Shown: positions 34,980 through 43,805, counted from the stretch's first letter. The stretch is DNA of 64,000 nt from an uncultured bacterium (GCA_945869305.1 CAMBOH010000001.1:1-64000), one strand, 5' to 3'. The notes: generated from the sequence alone by a model not told the origin. Made by a program: numbers and translations.

Positions 34980-34995
34980 TGTTTCACGTGAAACA
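34980..34995. other. parS site (ParB binding site)
   Basis: The 16-bp palindrome TGTTTCACGTGAAACA matches the canonical bacterial parS exactly. It lies in the 193-bp gap between apt and mnmG, 35 bp upstream of the apt start. Sites of this type cluster around chromosome origins and load ParB for segregation. Confidence 0.92.
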
Positions 34996-35138
34996 CGAGC
35001 CAAATGCCGGTAAAAACGGCCTGATTCGTGCTTTAAAGGGGCTTTATCGCAGTTTTACTTAGAGCTTTTCTCTAAGTGAAGGAGCTGAATGTGGTCGGAT
35101 GGGGCCGTACTGTCGGAGAACTGTGCGCTACACGGTGC

Positions 35139-37016
35139 TTAGCGTCCGAGTAACACCAACAACACACTGATGTCGCTGGGCGACACTCCGGGGATGCGTC
35201 CGGCCTGTGCCAGGGTTTCGGGGTCGATGGCCGTGAGTTTTTGTCGCGCTTCGGTGCTGAGTTGTGTGATTTCGTCGTAGTGGAAGTGTCCGCGTATTTT
35301 GATGTCCTCCAACCGCTGCATCTTGTCAGCCAAGGCCCGTTCGCGGGCGATGTAACCGTGGTACTTCATTTCGATTTCGGCCGCTTCAATCGTTTCTTCG
35401 CGGTCAAGCCCGATGCAGTCCAGACATTCACGCAACGCTTCGATTTCGTGCGACAGATTATGGAGCGACACTTGCGGGCGGTTGATGAGGTCATACAGTT
35501 TGCAGCCGCCTTGGAGTGGGGTAGTGCCGATGCTTTCGAGGAGGGGGTTGATGCTTGCTGCCTTGACAGGATGGTTCCGGCAGAAGTCGATGATGCGGGC
35601 CACATGGTCGCGCTTGGCGTGGAAGCGTTCGGCGCGTTCGCGGGTGCAAAGGCCCAGCCGTTCGGCGTGGGGCGTGAGGCGCATGTCGGCATTGTCTTGT
35701 CGCAGCAGGATGCGGTATTCAGCGCGCGAGGTAAACATGCGGTAAGGTTCGTCCACGCCTTTCGTGACCAAATCGTCGATGAGAACGCCGATGTAGGCCT
35801 CGTCGCGTTGCAGTGTGAAGGGAGCGGAGCCACTGCACTTCAACGCAGCGTTGATGCCTGCCAGCAGCCCCTGGCCCGCAGCCTCCTCGTAGCCCGTTGT
35901 GCCGTTTACCTGACCCGCGAAGAACAGGCCGTCGATTTTCTTCGTTTCCAACGAGTGATGCAACTGGGTCGGGTCGAAGAAGTCATACTCGATGGCATAC
36001 CCCGGACGATACACGCGGATGTCGCGAAAGCAAGGCATGCGCTTCAGGGCTTCGATTTGCACATCCATCGGCAGACTCGATGAAAAGCCGTTCAGGTAAA
36101 GCTCGTTTGTGTCGAGACCTTCGGGCTCCAGAAACAGCGGATGGTGGTCGCGGTCGGGAAAGGTGACAATCTTCGTCTCGATACTCGGACAGTAGCGCGG
36201 GCCAATGCTCTGGATCTGTCCGTTGTAGAGCGGTGAATCCGCCAGTCCGGAGCGCAGCACCTCGTGTACGTCGGCATTCGTCTCACACGTCCAGCACGGC
36301 AGCTGGGGCAAGGGACGCAGCGGGCTGATGTAGGAAAAGCGGTGGAAGTCCGTTTCGCCTGGTTGTTCCGTCATTTCCTCCAAGTGCACCGAGCGTTTGT
36401 CAATGCGCACGGGCGTACCCGTCTTCATGCGGTCGGAACGTATGCCCAGCGCTTCGATGCTTTGCGTCAGGAAGGCCGCGGCCGGTTCGGCACAGCGTCC
36501 GCCGGCCACTTGGCGACGGCCCACGTGCATCAGTCCGCGCAGGAAGGTGCCCGCCGTGATTACCACCGCGCGGGCCAGCAGGGTAGCCCCCCAGACGGTG
36601 CGCACGCCTGTCACCGTGTTCTGCTCGGTCAACACTTCGGCCACTTCGTCCTGCCATAGATACAAATTGTCGGTGTTTTCGAGGCGTTTCCGCCAGGTGG
36701 TGATGAATCGGGCGCGGTCGCACTGCGCACGGGGGCTCCACATGGCCGGCCCTTTCGAGCGGTTCAACATGCGGAACTGTATGGCCGTGGCATCGGTCAC
36801 TTCGCCCATGCCGCCGCCCAGCGCGTCCACTTCGCGCACGATCTGGCCCTTGGCAATGCCGCCCACAGCAGGGTTGCAGCTCATCTGGGCAATCTTGTTC
36901 ATGTCCATGGTGACCAGGCAGGTCTTCGCTCCCATGCGTGCTGCTGCCTGAGCAGCTTCGCAGCCCGCATGGCCAGCACCTACTACCACCACGTCGTATT
37001 TAAAAACAGTACTCAT
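35139..37016 (-). CDS. mnmG: tRNA uridine-5-carboxymethylaminomethyl modification enzyme, large subunit
   Basis: FAD-dependent partner of MnmE that builds cmnm5U at wobble position 34 of certain tRNAs. The 625-residue protein shows the FAD motif VVVGAGHAGCEAA (residues about 10-22), CNPAVGGIAKGQIVREVDAL, the Cys-containing PLPQLPCWTCETN region and the C-terminal GidA-associated domain. Formerly gidA, a gene often found beside the replication origin; here it adjoins a perfect parS. It is transcribed divergently from the DUF2851 gene, at the point where gene orientation changes in the window. Confidence 0.97.
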   Translation of the reverse strand: MSTVFKYDVVVVGAGHAGCEAAQAAARMGAKTCLVTMDMNKIAQMSCNPAVGGIAKGQIVREVDALGGGMGEVTDATAIQFRMLNRSKGPAMWSPRAQCDRARFITTWRKRLENTDNLYLWQDEVAEVLTEQNTVTGVRTVWGATLLARAVVITAGTFLRGLMHVGRRQVAGGRCAEPAAAFLTQSIEALGIRSDRMKTGTPVRIDKRSVHLEEMTEQPGETDFHRFSYISPLRPLPQLPCWTCETNADVHEVLRSGLADSPLYNGQIQSIGPRYCPSIETKIVTFPDRDHHPLFLEPEGLDTNELYLNGFSSSLPMDVQIEALKRMPCFRDIRVYRPGYAIEYDFFDPTQLHHSLETKKIDGLFFAGQVNGTTGYEEAAGQGLLAGINAALKCSGSAPFTLQRDEAYIGVLIDDLVTKGVDEPYRMFTSRAEYRILLRQDNADMRLTPHAERLGLCTRERAERFHAKRDHVARIIDFCRNHPVKAASINPLLESIGTTPLQGGCKLYDLINRPQVSLHNLSHEIEALRECLDCIGLDREETIEAAEIEMKYHGYIARERALADKMQRLEDIKIRGHFHYDEITQLSTEARQKLTAIDPETLAQAGRIPGVSPSDISVLLVLLGR

Positions 37017-37105
37017 AGTCCGTTCGTGAAGACGGGCGCAGCGACGGGGCGGGGCAGGGGAGTGTCTATCTCAGCCCACGCACGGCTCGCCCGTGCAATG
37101 TGCCG

Positions 37106-37113
37106 CAAAAATA
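37106..37113 (-). promoter_or_regulatory. -7 box of mnmG
   Basis: Minus strand TATTTTTG, 89 bp before the mnmG start codon; no -33 element is obvious. Confidence 0.5.
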
Positions 37114-37351
37114 CAAGTTTTTATGGTTTCGCATTCATTTTGCCATCAGTTAGTGTGTCAGCCTCCGCTGCTATAAAAGGTGGCCAGGCTGCCGCTATCC
37201 GCCAGTCTGGGCCGCTTGTGGCAGCGTGCCGGCCCGTTTGGAGCAGTCCGTAAGCAGCAAAAAGCAGGTCAGCCTCTAGCGGGCGCACGCCTCCGTTGGA
37301 CAACACAAATCCTCAGACGGCCGAAAAAATGAAGAAAAGCAGTAGGCTGAC

Positions 37352-37382
37352 TTGTCCGAACAAAGAAAATGCCCTACTTTTG
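37352..37382 (+). promoter_or_regulatory. Promoter of the DUF2851 gene
   Basis: TTG (37352-37354), 20 nt, TACTTTTG (37375-37382), a full Bacteroidetes promoter ending 14 bp before the ATG. Confidence 0.7.
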
Positions 37383-37396
37383 TCAGTTTCACCAAC

Positions 37397-38701
37397 ATGG
37401 AAGAACAAATGGAATACATACTCCATTACGTCTGGCAGCACCAGCAATACCGCAGCTGCACCTTCACCGGCGACCAAGGGCAGCATATCGAAGTCGTAGA
37501 CCCCGGTGTACACAATCTCGTACACGCCGGGCCTGACTTCTTCAACGCCAAAGTCAGGATAGACGGCGTGCTGTGGGCCGGTAATGTCGAGATTCACGAA
37601 CGGGCTTCCGACTGGTTCCGCCACAAGCATGAAACCGACCCGGCCTACAACAACGTGATTCTGCATGTCGTGGGGCAGGTCGACGGACAGGCGCGCACCG
37701 CACACGGCGAGTGTCCGCCCCAAATCGAACTGGTCGTGCCCCCGCAGATAATGGCCAATTATCTCGAACTGCGCGCCGAAGAGACCTATCCGCCCTGCTA
37801 CCGCGTCATTCCCCACATCGACTCCCTCACCGTACACGCCTGGATGAGCCGTTTGGCGGTAGAGCGCTTCGAAGCCAAGATGCACCGCATCGAAGGCTAT
37901 CTGGAGCAGACGGGTGGCGATTGGGAACGCTCCTTCTTCATCACGCTGGCCCGTAACTTCGGTTTCGGCACCAACGCCCAGGCCTTCGAGCAGTGGGCCT
38001 TGGGCATCGACCCGACCGCTGTGGGAAAGCACCGCGATTCGGAGCTCCAGGTCGAAGCCTTCTTCATGGGACAGGCCGGACTGTTGGCCGACGACCGCGT
38101 AAAGCCCGAACACCGCGATGACTACTTCAGGCAGTTGCAGCGCGAATACCACTTCTTGCAGCACAAGTTCAGCCTGCAGCCCATCGACCCCGTGCAGTGG
38201 CGCTTCGGGAGGCTCCGTCCCCAGAACTGTCCGCACGTGAGGCTGGCCCAGCTCACTCGCCTCTACGTGGAACGCAGGCTTGACTTCTCACGCCTGCTCG
38301 AAGCCCCCGACATCAAGGCCCTCCACCAGCTCTTCCGTACCGAGGTCACCCCCTATTGGCGCGAGCACTACGCCTTTGGCGAATCCTCGTCGGAGGGCGA
38401 CAAGATGCTGCGCGAATCCTCGCTCAACCTGTTGGTTATCAACACCGCTGCCCCCTTGCTGTTCGCCTATGGCCGCAGCCGCCTCGACGAAGCCCTGTGT
38501 GAGCGCGCCTTCGGACTGCTCGAAGCCCTGCCGCCCGAGCAAAACTACATCATACGCTGCTGGAGACGCGCGGGCATCCAGGTAACCCATGCTGCCGACA
38601 GCCAGGCCCTGATTCAGCTGCGCCAGCAATACTGCGACCGCAAGGACTGCCTGCGCTGCCGCTTTGGCACCGAATACCTGCGCAAGGCCCGTACGCCTTG
38701 A
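37397..38701 (+). CDS. DUF2851 family protein
   Basis: Conserved Bacteroidetes protein of unknown function, 434 residues from the ATG at 37397 (MEEQMEYILHYVWQHQQY); a start four codons later is possible. No signal peptide or membrane segment, so cytoplasmic. Recognisable conserved stretches are DPGVHNLVHAGPDFFNAKVRI, with GNVEIHERASDW, which has the acidic residues and spacing of a nuclease-like core (inference), and a C-terminal cysteine cluster CDRKDCLRCRFG that could bind a metal. It is the first gene of the plus-strand block, followed by a thioesterase and dprA. Confidence 0.85.
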   Translation: MEEQMEYILHYVWQHQQYRSCTFTGDQGQHIEVVDPGVHNLVHAGPDFFNAKVRIDGVLWAGNVEIHERASDWFRHKHETDPAYNNVILHVVGQVDGQARTAHGECPPQIELVVPPQIMANYLELRAEETYPPCYRVIPHIDSLTVHAWMSRLAVERFEAKMHRIEGYLEQTGGDWERSFFITLARNFGFGTNAQAFEQWALGIDPTAVGKHRDSELQVEAFFMGQAGLLADDRVKPEHRDDYFRQLQREYHFLQHKFSLQPIDPVQWRFGRLRPQNCPHVRLAQLTRLYVERRLDFSRLLEAPDIKALHQLFRTEVTPYWREHYAFGESSSEGDKMLRESSLNLLVINTAAPLLFAYGRSRLDEALCERAFGLLEALPPEQNYIIRCWRRAGIQVTHAADSQALIQLRQQYCDRKDCLRCRFGTEYLRKARTP

Positions 38702-38756
38702 TGTCCCAGTCCGGCGGCCGCGCGCCCCTTTACCCATCGCCTTAAACCCAGACAAC

Positions 38757-39149
38757 ATGCCCACATACATCTATTCGCTTGAAATGCAGGTGCGTGACTA
38801 CGAGTGCGACCTGCAGGGCATTGTGAACAATGCCAACTACCAGCACTACACCGAACATACACGCCATGAGTTCCTGCGCTCACAGGGCGTGAGCTTCGCC
38901 GAGCTCCACGAGCGCGGCATCGATGCAGTCGTGGCCCGTATGCAGTTGCAGTTCAAGACCCCCTTGCGCAGTACCGACCGCTTCGTGTCCAAGCTCGGAC
39001 TGCGCAAGGAGGGCATCAAGTACGTATTTGTGCAGGACCTCTACCGCCTGCCCGACCTGAAGCCCGTGTTGAAGTCGACAGTCGAGGCCGTGTGTGTGGT
39101 GAACGGCAAGATGGCCCATTGTGACGAACTGGACCGGCTGGTTCCCTGA
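38757..39149 (+). CDS. Acyl-CoA thioesterase (4HBT hotdog family)
   Basis: Single hotdog-fold protein of 130 residues, probably hydrolysing acyl-CoA or acyl-ACP thioesters in the cytoplasm. The 4-hydroxybenzoyl-CoA thioesterase motif is clear: the Asp of YECDLQGIVNNANYQHY in the active-site helix. The start is the ATG at 38757; an open frame upstream is a shadow of the DUF2851 gene end. It lies 55 bp after DUF2851 and 19 bp before dprA, so the three may be co-transcribed. Confidence 0.88.
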   Translation: MPTYIYSLEMQVRDYECDLQGIVNNANYQHYTEHTRHEFLRSQGVSFAELHERGIDAVVARMQLQFKTPLRSTDRFVSKLGLRKEGIKYVFVQDLYRLPDLKPVLKSTVEAVCVVNGKMAHCDELDRLVP

Positions 39150-39168
39150 CCTCATATCCCACGTTTCC

Positions 39169-40305
39169 ATGAACTCCGACTCCCATCCCGATTGGCTCGC
39201 TGCCGAACAGGAAGCCATACTCACCCTGCAGCGTTTGTCGGGCCTGAGCCTCATGCAGGCCCATGCCCTGCTGCGCTACTATGGTTCGGCCCAGGCAGCC
39301 TTGGCCGACACCCATCCTGCCTTGGAGCTGTGGGGAAGGCTGCGTGGCGACACGGCAGCCATGCGTTCCGCCCACGACCGTGCCCGCCAGGAGTGTGACT
39401 ACTGCCAGCAGCACAGCCTGCGCATCATCCCCTACACTTCTGACACCTATCCGCGCCTGCTGCAAGGCGAGGAGGTGTCCGACGCACCGTTGGCCCTCTT
39501 CTACTGCGGCACCGGTTCGTTGCAGCGGCGACACATGCTGAGCGTGGTGGGCACACGCCACATCACCGACTACGGCAAACAGGTGTGTCGCACGATGTTG
39601 GCAGACCTGGCGCAACTGGTGCCCGACGTGCTGGTGGTGAGCGGACTGGCTTATGGGGTGGACATACATGCCCATCGCGAAGCCTTGGCCCAGGGTCTGG
39701 ACACCGTGGCGGTGCTGGCCCATGGGCTGGACCGCATCTACCCCTCGCTACACCGCGCCACGGCCCACGAGATGGTGAACCACGGCGGCCTGCTCACCGA
39801 ATACTTTTCGGGCACCGTGCCCGACAAGGGTAACTTTGTGCGTCGCAACCGCATCGTGGCGGGACTGTCAGACGCAACCCTGGTGGTGGAAAGTGCAGAG
39901 AAGGGTGGGGCACTCATCACTGCCACCTTGGCCAACAGCTACTGCCGCGAAGTCCTGGCCGTGCCCGGACGCGTAGGCGATGTGTGCTCAGCGGGCTGCA
40001 ACCGTCTGATTCGCGACAACAAGGCTGTACTGGTGACTTCGGCAGAGGATGTGGTGAAACAGCTGGGCTGGAAGCCGGCGGAGCGGACTGCCCCTGCCGA
40101 GCCACAGCTCTTCCCGGTCTATACGCCGCAGCAGGAACGCGTGCTCGAAGCCTTGTGCCAGGCCGACAACCTTACCATCGACCGCCTTTCGGCCCTCACG
40201 CAGATTGCCGTGTCCGAGCTTTCCGACCTGCTGTTCGACTTGGAGGAGATGCACGCCGTGCGGCGCTTGCCCGGCAACCGCTATGCGGCCGACACGAGAC
40301 TTTAG
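39169..40305 (+). CDS. dprA: DNA-processing protein DprA
   Basis: Loads RecA on incoming single-stranded DNA in natural transformation; also widely kept in bacteria not known to be competent. The 378 residues comprise an N-terminal helical/SAM-like region, the Rossmann-like DprA domain (SVVGTRHITDYGKQV, VVSGLAYGVDIHAH, KGNFVRRNRIVAGLS, GGALITATLANSYCREV) and a C-terminal winged-helix (LCQADNLTIDRLSALTQI). The start is the ATG at 39169, inside neither neighbour. Confidence 0.94.
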   Translation: MNSDSHPDWLAAEQEAILTLQRLSGLSLMQAHALLRYYGSAQAALADTHPALELWGRLRGDTAAMRSAHDRARQECDYCQQHSLRIIPYTSDTYPRLLQGEEVSDAPLALFYCGTGSLQRRHMLSVVGTRHITDYGKQVCRTMLADLAQLVPDVLVVSGLAYGVDIHAHREALAQGLDTVAVLAHGLDRIYPSLHRATAHEMVNHGGLLTEYFSGTVPDKGNFVRRNRIVAGLSDATLVVESAEKGGALITATLANSYCREVLAVPGRVGDVCSAGCNRLIRDNKAVLVTSAEDVVKQLGWKPAERTAPAEPQLFPVYTPQQERVLEALCQADNLTIDRLSALTQIAVSELSDLLFDLEEMHAVRRLPGNRYAADTRL

Positions 40306-40441
40306 GTGTCTTGAACGCCTGCGCCTGTTCCCTGATTGACCTTGCGAAACTTGAAGAAACATCTGCGTACCCTTTTGCCCTTTTTCACTCGCTTACAGAA
40401 GGATTCTTGCGCCCGCGTAGGCAAAAGTGCGTGGAAATGCC

Positions 40442-40449
40442 TACCTTTG
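40442..40449 (+). promoter_or_regulatory. -7 box of the DEAD-box helicase gene
   Basis: TACCTTTG, 43 bp before the proposed TTG start codon. Confidence 0.6.
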
Positions 40450-40492
40450 CACCTTGGAGTAAAGTCGCTCCACCGATAAAGCATTTTGTAGA

Positions 40493-42358
40493 TTGAAAAC
40501 ATTTGAAGAGTTGGGCGTATCGGAGGCTATCCGCCGCGCCATCAGCGAGATGGGCTATGAGCAGCCCATGCCTGTGCAAGAAGAAGTCATCCCCTATTTG
40601 CTCGGAGTGGGCAACGATGTCATTGCCCTGGCCCAGACCGGTACGGGTAAAACCGCTGCCTACGGCCTGCCCGTGTTGCAGAAGGTGAACCCTGAGAACA
40701 AGGCCACACAGGCCGTCATCCTCAGCCCCACCCGTGAGCTCTGTCTGCAGATAGCCGGCGACCTGAAGGACTATTCGCGCTACATTGACCACTTGCACGT
40801 GCTCGCTGTGTATGGCGGTTCGAGCATCGAAAGCCAGATCCGGGCTTTGCGCAAGGGAGCGCAGGTCATCGTGGCAACACCGGGACGACTGATCGACCTG
40901 ATGCATCGCGGTGTGGCCAAGCTCGACGAAGTCGAAAACGTGGTGCTCGATGAGGCCGACGAGATGCTCAACATGGGTTTTACCGAAAGCATCGACGAAA
41001 TTCTGGCCGGCGTGCCAGCCGAACGCAATACGCTCCTCTTCTCGGCCACCATGGGCAAGGAGATAGAACGCATTGCCAAGAGCTACCTGCATGACTACAA
41101 GGAAATCGTGGTGGGCTCGCGCAACGAAGGGGCCGAGAATGTGAACCACATCTATTACCTTGTGCACGCCAAGGACAAGTATGTCGCGCTCAAACGCATC
41201 GTCGACTATTATCCGCGCATCTATGGCATCATCTTCTGCCGCACCCGCCTTGAGACGCAAGAGGTGGCCGACCAGCTCATCCGCGATGGCTACAACGCCG
41301 AGGCGCTTCACGGCGACCTCTCGCAGGCCCAGCGCGACCTGACCATGCAGAAGTTCCGCCAACACCACACCCAGCTGCTCGTGGCTACCGACGTGGCCGC
41401 CCGAGGTCTGGATGTGGAGGACCTCACGCACGTGATCAACTACGGACTGCCCGACGACGTGGAGAACTATACCCATCGCTCAGGCCGAACGGGACGTGCA
41501 GGAAAGCGGGGCACCAGCATCTCCATCATCCACGTGCGCGAAAAGGGCAAGGTGCGCATCATCGAAAAGGTGATAGGCAAGAAGTTCGAGGCAGGCGTGC
41601 TGCCCGAGCCGCAGGAGATTTGCACCAAGCAGCTCTATAAGGTGATGGACGAGCTGGAGCGCATTGAGGTGAACGAGACCGAAATCGCACCCTTCCTGCC
41701 CGAAATATTCCGCAAACTCGACTGGCTCGGCAAGGAGGACCTCGTGAAGCGCATCGTGAGCCGCGAGTTCGGCCACTTCCTGCGCTACTATGCCAACGCG
41801 CCGGTCATCGAGCAGCCCTCCGAACACCGCGGGGCTAAGGAGGGAAAGGCCGACAAGCCACACCGCGAGCGCGGCAAGCGCGAAGCCGGTCCGCGACAGG
41901 CCGAAGAGGGCTACACCCGCCTCTTCATCAACCTGGGCAAGCGCGACAACTTCTACGCCCGCGAAATCATCAACCTCGTGAACCGCTACGTGCGTGATTC
42001 GAAAATCGACATAGGTCGCATTGACCTGACCACCAACTGCTCCTTCTTCGAAGTGCCCTCTGAGGACGCACCCACCGTGCTGGCCAAGATGCGCCGGGTG
42101 AAGGTTGGCGACCGCAAGGTGGTTGTGGACCATGCCGACCGTGCCGAAGCTCCCTCCGGAACAACTGCCTCGCGCAAGGAACGCAAGGCTCACCGCAGTG
42201 CACGCACCTTTGCCGAAGCAGCCGACCCCAAGCAGCTCAAAGCGGGCTGGAAGGGCGAAAAGAAGGGACGCAAGGGCCGCCAGCACGATGCCGACGAGTT
42301 TGAGGTGCCCCGCAAACACAAGAAAGACGACTGGAGACAGTTCTTCAACAATGACTGA
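40493..42358 (+). CDS. DEAD-box RNA helicase with DbpA-type RNA-binding domain
   Basis: ATP-dependent RNA remodelling enzyme of 621 residues, likely in ribosome assembly or cold response. Motifs in order: Q-motif (FEELGVS with QPMPVQ), Walker A AQTGTGKT, PTREL, GG, TPGR, DEAD (VLDEADEML), SAT and HRSGRTGRAGKRG. Residues about 480-555 (TRLFINLGKRDNFYAREI) form a DbpA-like RNA-binding domain; the C-terminus is basic. The proposed start is TTG at 40493: the next in-frame ATG would cut into the Q-motif, and no upstream in-frame ATG follows the promoter. Confidence 0.93.
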   Translation: MKTFEELGVSEAIRRAISEMGYEQPMPVQEEVIPYLLGVGNDVIALAQTGTGKTAAYGLPVLQKVNPENKATQAVILSPTRELCLQIAGDLKDYSRYIDHLHVLAVYGGSSIESQIRALRKGAQVIVATPGRLIDLMHRGVAKLDEVENVVLDEADEMLNMGFTESIDEILAGVPAERNTLLFSATMGKEIERIAKSYLHDYKEIVVGSRNEGAENVNHIYYLVHAKDKYVALKRIVDYYPRIYGIIFCRTRLETQEVADQLIRDGYNAEALHGDLSQAQRDLTMQKFRQHHTQLLVATDVAARGLDVEDLTHVINYGLPDDVENYTHRSGRTGRAGKRGTSISIIHVREKGKVRIIEKVIGKKFEAGVLPEPQEICTKQLYKVMDELERIEVNETEIAPFLPEIFRKLDWLGKEDLVKRIVSREFGHFLRYYANAPVIEQPSEHRGAKEGKADKPHRERGKREAGPRQAEEGYTRLFINLGKRDNFYAREIINLVNRYVRDSKIDIGRIDLTTNCSFFEVPSEDAPTVLAKMRRVKVGDRKVVVDHADRAEAPSGTTASRKERKAHRSARTFAEAADPKQLKAGWKGEKKGRKGRQHDADEFEVPRKHKKDDWRQFFNND

Positions 42359-42370
42359 GGACTGTTCTAA

Positions 42371-42544
42371 GGTTATGAGGGATAAGGTTATGAGGTTATA
42401 AAGATTGTGCAAGTGAGTGCAGAGCCAAGCTTGTTTGAGCTATGCCGAGCGCAGCCAATCTTATGCAAAGTTACAGTTGTAATGCTTGAGTCCCGTCCGC
42501 TCAAATAGTAATCTTATAACCTTATAACCCAACATCCCATAACC
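42371..42544. repeat. Imperfect 31-bp inverted repeats flanking a promoter-like repeat
   Basis: Arms 42371-42401 and 42514-42544 are inverted copies rich in GGTTAT; pairing holds over most of the 31 bp. Between them, at 42409-42464, is the second copy of the element also found at the GH3 promoter. It occupies most of the gap between the helicase and the barrel gene and looks like a small mobile or folded element. No target-site duplication was found. Confidence 0.55.
42409..42464 (-). repeat. Dispersed promoter-associated repeat, copy 2
   Basis: Shares GCCAAGCTTG and GCCGAGCGCAGCC, about 9-11 bp apart, with 10366-10420. On the minus strand it has TTGGC but a degraded -7 (AATCTTTA), so promoter function is doubtful here. 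Confidence 0.6.
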
Positions 42545-42593
42545 TGAGAAAGAAACCTGAGAAAGCAACTCCAACAACCAAACCGACCACATC

Positions 42594-43253
42594 ATGAAGG
42601 CATACATCATTCTTTTACTTTGTGGCCTCTCAGCTCTGGGATTGCAGGCCCAGAACCTGCAATTCCGCGTGGGCGGAGGTCTGGCCTCCCACTACGGCAA
42701 GGCCCAGAACGTCGGCGCGTTCAAGGTGGGCTTGGGCTATGAGTTCGAGTTCGACCAACACTGGACGCTGACCCCCTCGCTGGCCGTCTACGGCAAAGGC
42801 TGGAAGGACCCCAACCAGCTGGTCTACGTGTTTGACGATGCCGGCAACCAGCTCTTCGACGAGGAGACAGGTGAGCCCCTGCAGGGCGTGCGCAGCCGCA
42901 GCGCGTCGCAAAACTACGTGCAGCTGCCCGTGCTGCTTTCCTACTATTGGCGCATGGGCGAATCGCGCTATGTGGTGATGGCAGCCGGCCCCTACGTGGC
43001 CTATGGCGTGTCGGGCAAGCAGAAGACCAAGGGCGACACAGAGCAACCCGGCGCCCAGAAGCTCTATTATGAGCGCAAGACCTTCAGCGAACCGGGAACC
43101 CACCGCTTCGATGCAGGCATCGAGGCGTTTGCGGGCTATCAGTTCCCCTCTGGGCTGACCTTGGGCCTCGAAGCTGACTTCGGGCTGGCCAAGTTCAACC
43201 GCTCGGGCCGTCGCAACATCTCAGCCCTGCTCAGCCTGGGCTACAGGCTATAG
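42594..43253 (+). CDS. Outer-membrane beta-barrel protein (PorT-like)
   Basis: A 219-residue protein with a signal peptide (MKAYIILLLCGLSALGLQAQ) and an eight-stranded-barrel pattern: alternating hydrophobic residues and aromatic girdles (LGYEFEFDQHWTLTPSLAVYG, LPVLLSYYWRMG, GYQFPSGLTLGLEADFGL) ending near the C-terminus in LLSLGYRL. This fits the small porin/PorT-like family common in Bacteroidetes. Function unknown. It stands alone, after the inverted-repeat element. Confidence 0.85.
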   Translation: MKAYIILLLCGLSALGLQAQNLQFRVGGGLASHYGKAQNVGAFKVGLGYEFEFDQHWTLTPSLAVYGKGWKDPNQLVYVFDDAGNQLFDEETGEPLQGVRSRSASQNYVQLPVLLSYYWRMGESRYVVMAAGPYVAYGVSGKQKTKGDTEQPGAQKLYYERKTFSEPGTHRFDAGIEAFAGYQFPSGLTLGLEADFGLAKFNRSGRRNISALLSLGYRL

Positions 43254-43299
43254 GCCGACCGAGGCCAGGCCTCGTTCCGAAAATCCCCCAATATAGGTA

Positions 43300-43330
43300 T
43301 TGGGCTGCTGCGGTGCTGGCCGTACCTTTG
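43300..43330 (+). promoter_or_regulatory. Promoter with no gene behind it
   Basis: TTG (43300-43302), 20 nt, TACCTTTG (43323-43330). The next plus-strand gene starts 870 bp away and has its own promoter, so this one may make a small RNA. Confidence 0.6.
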
Positions 43331-43412
43331 CACCGAGTTAAGTAGAATATTTGGATTGTTAAGTATCGACGGGCCGGCAGCGCATTGCCACGCGCCTGCA
43401 CGTCAAGTCCTT

Positions 43413-43475
43413 GAACGGCGCAGCCGGGAGAGCGGGAGTCACATCCGCCGCAACCTCTCCCAGGCTGCGCCGTTC
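43413..43475 (+). ncRNA. Candidate structured RNA element (20-bp stem)
   Basis: Arms 43413-43432 and 43455-43475 pair as 13 bp plus 7 bp with one bulged A and a 22-nt loop. It begins about 75 nt after the expected start point of the promoter at 43300-43330. No T-run follows, so it is not a standard terminator. That it is transcribed is inference. Confidence 0.4.
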
Positions 43476-43594
43476 GGGCGTTTGGCACGAACGGGGCGGC
43501 CCTCTTCGTGGACCGCGGTCTGAGGCCGCCGAAACGACTCCCCCCTCGAGCTTGTCCATGCTTCGGTTACGCCCCATGAAGTCCCCTTTTGCAG

Positions 43595-43684
43595 AGAAGA
43601 TATACTTGCTTTGCTGCCGAAGTATATCTTCTGTCGCCGATGAAGTATATCTTCTATCGCCGATGAAGTATATCTTCTTTTCAA
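43595..43684. repeat. 23-bp tandem array (array 4)
   Basis: GAAGTATATCTTC occurs at 43619, 43642 and 43665, exactly 23 bp apart. An inverted copy (43595-43607) precedes them and forms a perfect 13-bp stem with the first copy. The unit is the reverse complement of array 2's unit at 19 of 23 positions. Confidence 0.88.
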
Positions 43685-43805
43685 TTGAAGCAGTAATGCC
43701 TTTACGCGTCCGGCCCTTGGGGTGAGGCCTGACAACCGGCTTTTGTCCTGGCGGGGCTGTCCTTAAAAGCCTGCGGCAATGAAAAAGCAGAAAAAGAATG
43801 AAGAT

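Larger units (their letters stand above)
37017..37396. other. Divergent intergenic region, strand-switch point
   Basis: A 380-bp gap between mnmG (minus) and DUF2851 (plus). It holds a promoter box for each direction (37106-37113 minus; 37352-37382 plus). No DnaA box or parS was found in it, and the middle section (37130-37340) shows no gene, RNA or repeat. Confidence 0.6.

Noticed and set aside
37017-37396. mnmG/DUF2851 gap as the origin itself
   Set aside because: It is the strand-switch point, but I found no DnaA box or parS in it; the 30.2-kb region is the better candidate.
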